Origin: Diatrype stigma
Lineage: Eukaryota > Ascomycota > Sordariomycetes > Xylariales > Diatrypaceae
Direction: 5' to 3'
Assembly (NCBI GenBank): GCA_022225965.2
Contig: JAKJXP020000117.1
Location: 62,001-126,000 of the forward strand
Length of the DNA stretch: 64,000 nt
Positions 59,768-64,000 of this stretch are shown here, in pieces. A program made the translations under genes and the position numbers. The notes under the pieces are model-generated. The model was given only the letters and a program-made list of their open reading frames with translations, searched no databases and had not been told where the DNA came from. Numbering within the stretch: the stretch's first letter is position 1; the number at the start of each line of letters is the position of its first letter.

Positions 59768-60989
59768 TTACCGCCTGCCTCCCTTCTTCGCACTGCCAGA
59801 CCCAGACCCGGATCCGGAGGGGGTACTGCTGCCGGGCTCGCCGGCTCCTGCCGCCCCCTCCTTGCTGTGTCCGGACAGGAACCCGGCGACGTCGAAGTTG
59901 CCCGCGCTCGGCTGCCCGCCGCTCATCAGGCTGCTCATCGGGTTGCTCTGCTGCTGCTTCTCGAACTCGGCGCGCATCTCCGGGTCCACTGCGGTTTTGG
60001 GGTTTGTCGTTAGCTTTGGGTGGTGTCCTTCCTCTTGGGAGAACCCCTTCCCGCACGCCAAGCCCCCCTCTTTCCATCGCAATAGGTGGGTAGGTGGGTG
60101 GAAGGAAGGGGGATGAGGGGAGGGAGTGAGGAGCGAGGCGTGAGGGATGGATGAGCGTTCTCGCCCCGAGAAGGACCAAGAGATGCCAAGGGGGCAGAAG
60201 TGGGATGGGATGGGATGGGATGGGAACTTACTGTTCTCCATGAGTTTCGGCAGGCCGATGAACAAACCCAAGCTCACGAGGGACATCAGAATCATAGGGT
60301 TCTTGAGGATGCCGAAGACGGAGACTGCAGAGCATTGGTAAGCAGTTAGCAATTGATGGCAGTAAAGCAATAAAACACAACGCAAGAAAGCAGGTAGAGA
60401 AAAGAAAAGAAAAAGAGAACTCACAAGATCCCCTCTCAGTGAAAAACACCTTCCTCCCCAAGACGCGAACCGGGAACACCGGCCCCGCCCCCGCCGCCCC
60501 CGACCTCAACCGCACCTCCTCCCCCTTGTTCTCCCACTCGTTGCCGCGGAACGTCTCCCAGGCGCGCACCTCCAACGCCCCGTCGTCGCCCTCTCCCTGG
60601 AACAGCACGTCCACGCGCAGGGGCGCGAACCCGTGCGTGGCGCTGTGCACGTCCGCCAGGTAGGACCCGGGCGTCACGTTGCGGAAGACGAAGGTGTTGG
60701 CCGTGGTCAGGGGCGCGTGGTGCGCCGAGGGCGGCGGCGGCGGCGGTTGCTGCGAGAGCGCCCCCCCGAACCCGAGCAGCTTCGTCAGCGTGGCGTGCGT
60801 GCTTGGGGGCAGGGCGTGCGGGTTCGGCAGGTGCGGTGGCGAGGCGGGGATCGCGAGCGTGACGGTCGTTGTTGTTGTTGTTGTTGTGGGTGAGGAGGAG
60901 GAGGATTCGGCGCTGGCGAGAGGGGAGAAGGGGAGGGAGAGGAGGAGGGTGGAGGAGAAGAGGAGGGTGCGGAGGGTTGGGAGGTGCAT
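59768..60989 (-). CDS. emc7: ER membrane protein complex subunit 7 (EMC7)
   Basis: EMC7 is a single-pass subunit of the ER membrane protein complex, an insertase for membrane proteins, with its beta-sandwich domain in the ER lumen. Three exons on the minus strand: 60989-60425, 60324-60232 and 59988-59768 (donors GTGAGT and GTAAGT, acceptors CAG), 292 residues. The N-terminus is a signal peptide (MHLPTLRTLLFSSTLLLSLP). The lumenal beta-sandwich follows, with FVFRNVTPGSYLADVHSATHGFAPLRVDV. A membrane helix comes next (PMILMSLVSLGLFIGLPKLM), leading into the strongly conserved NMDPEMRAEFEKQQQ that is assembled across intron 2. The C-terminus is a Gly-Ser-rich cytosolic tail ending KKGGRR. The order and motifs fit the family well. 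Confidence 0.94.
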
Positions 60990-61653
60990 GGTGGCTTGTC
61001 TTGATGCTTGATTAACGGGTAGCTACGGTCTATAATTAATAAACGATTAGAGTGGTGAGTACCCGGGAAGATGGGTGATGGGTGGGATGTGCGAAGGTAT
61101 TGGTAGTCGTGATGGCTCAATGGCGGTTGACAGATTGACGGGGCTGATTGGTAGAAAGTATGACGCCACAGCATTTCTGGGCCAGGTCAGGGATCCGAGC
61201 TGCAAGTCCCCGTTAATTGAATATTATGTCAAATTATGGATTTCCACGACGATTGGAGATAAATGAAGTTAATGTTCTACGAGGTACTCTTCACCCTTTT
61301 CTATAAGGCATACGGCATTTCACCAGCCCGCCGAGTCGGTGACTTCGAGACAGCATTGCTAGCAAAACCACCTAGATACCCTCTTTTCTACGTGTTGCGG
61401 AACTACCTTGAGGCTTCGTAGGGTCGGGTGCTTCCTATCTTGATTGTATTTCATGTATCGGCGATGGCAAAGCAGACTTGTAGCATATGGGACTAAGAGG
61501 CAACTTCACACCAAGTCCGTAGTATGTATTCAGGGTATCTTCATTTTTGGCTATGGGACCTACTCACACATCTCCCTGCTAGCATGTATACCTCCGAAAC
61601 TAGCACTAGACAGCATCGTACACCCTCGCATCGTGAGACGGGCTTTCCGTCCA
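60990..61653. other. Intergenic region, no gene seen
   Basis: EMC7 promoter side and the 3' flank of the OAH sulfhydrylase gene. No supported ORF, repeat or RNA. Confidence 0.5.
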
Positions 61654-63478
<1,825 letters not shown>

Positions 63479-64000
63479 TGTGCCCGAAGACTACGTGAAG
63501 GAAGGAAGGACAACTACGAAAGAGGCCAGGGAGGAGAGGAGGGTGACGATGCTCTGCTCTGTTGCAATGCAAAAGCCGTCCAATGCCTCGTAACGCGTAG
63601 GCAGGTCGCATACGCAAAGACACTCGGATGAATCGATCACACGATACCGGCAGACAACATATGCACACCTAGGTATAGAGAGAGAGAGAAGACGGGGCAA
63701 TTAGAGAGCTAACCTTACGGCATTTATCATTCGCTACATTACGCACATCTACCACTTTTGCGCCATACTCCTCCCAAGAAACCCCCCCTCCTCCGATGAT
63801 TGACGACAATAGCGCCGCCTCTTGTGCTGCCCCCGAAGCTGTTTTGGGGATGGTGGGGCAAGGCCGTCGGAGCACGCCATCGGGTTCGCTTCTGGGATCA
63901 TCATCGCCTGTTCTGTTCAAGGCCTGGCTAAAGGTAAGGGGTACCTATAAGTGAAGTATAAAGTAAGCAGGTGAGAGGGGTGAGTTATCGTTCGGTGAGA
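63479..64000. other. Promoter side of the OAH sulfhydrylase gene, no other gene seen
   Basis: Contains GAGAGAGAGAGA and short GC-rich tracts. The minus-strand ORFs here are short and unsupported. No gene is seen running off the right edge. Confidence 0.45.

Overview
This is nuclear DNA of a filamentous ascomycete, probably a Sordariomycete. Genes are GC-rich with short introns (mostly 55-240 bp, GT..AG, some with a GCTAAC-type branch site). The proteins are typically fungal (Get1, Rho1, EMC7, uL24m, a Wwm1-like WW protein, a GPI-type aspartic protease). Large AT-rich blocks carry the signature of repeat-induced point mutation (RIP): C-to-T and G-to-A changes, CpA lost, CpG kept, and stops at former Gln and Trp codons.

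Layout. At 1-9 kb lie a partial minus-strand membrane-anchored protein that runs off the left edge, a two-exon membrane protein, and GET1 divergent from a prenyltransferase-alpha-repeat protein. At 9.98-10.51 kb is an intact 533-bp inverted-repeat element with a 9-bp target duplication and telomere-like repeats inside. At 10.97-14.93 kb is a RIP-mutated Mutator-like (MULE) transposon with its transposase on the minus strand. A GPI-type aspartic protease gene (16.5-18.2 kb) stands alone between the two repeat blocks.

The second block (19.2-36.4 kb) holds, in order: a satellite with 18-bp minisatellite tails, a roughly 650-bp tandem duplication, a RIP-mutated relative of the 10-kb element, a Ty1/copia retrotransposon with both LTRs, and a minus-strand Helitron (Rep plus Pif1-type helicase). 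The Helitron is flanked on both sides by unassigned plus-strand coding traces.

The right part (36.8-64 kb) is normal gene space with wide intergenic regions: an AVT-type amino-acid transporter, a 29-residue zinc-ribbon-like peptide gene, rho1, mitochondrial uL24m, a secreted protein with a His-Glu-Glu tail, a GC-rich minisatellite with a possible Helitron 3' end, a WW-domain protein, EMC7 and O-acetylhomoserine sulfhydrylase. Most are housekeeping genes with unrelated roles. GET1 and EMC7 both serve ER membrane-protein insertion, but they are 53 kb apart and I infer no functional cluster. Exon boundaries were set by splice signals, reading frame and protein-family continuity. No database search was possible.
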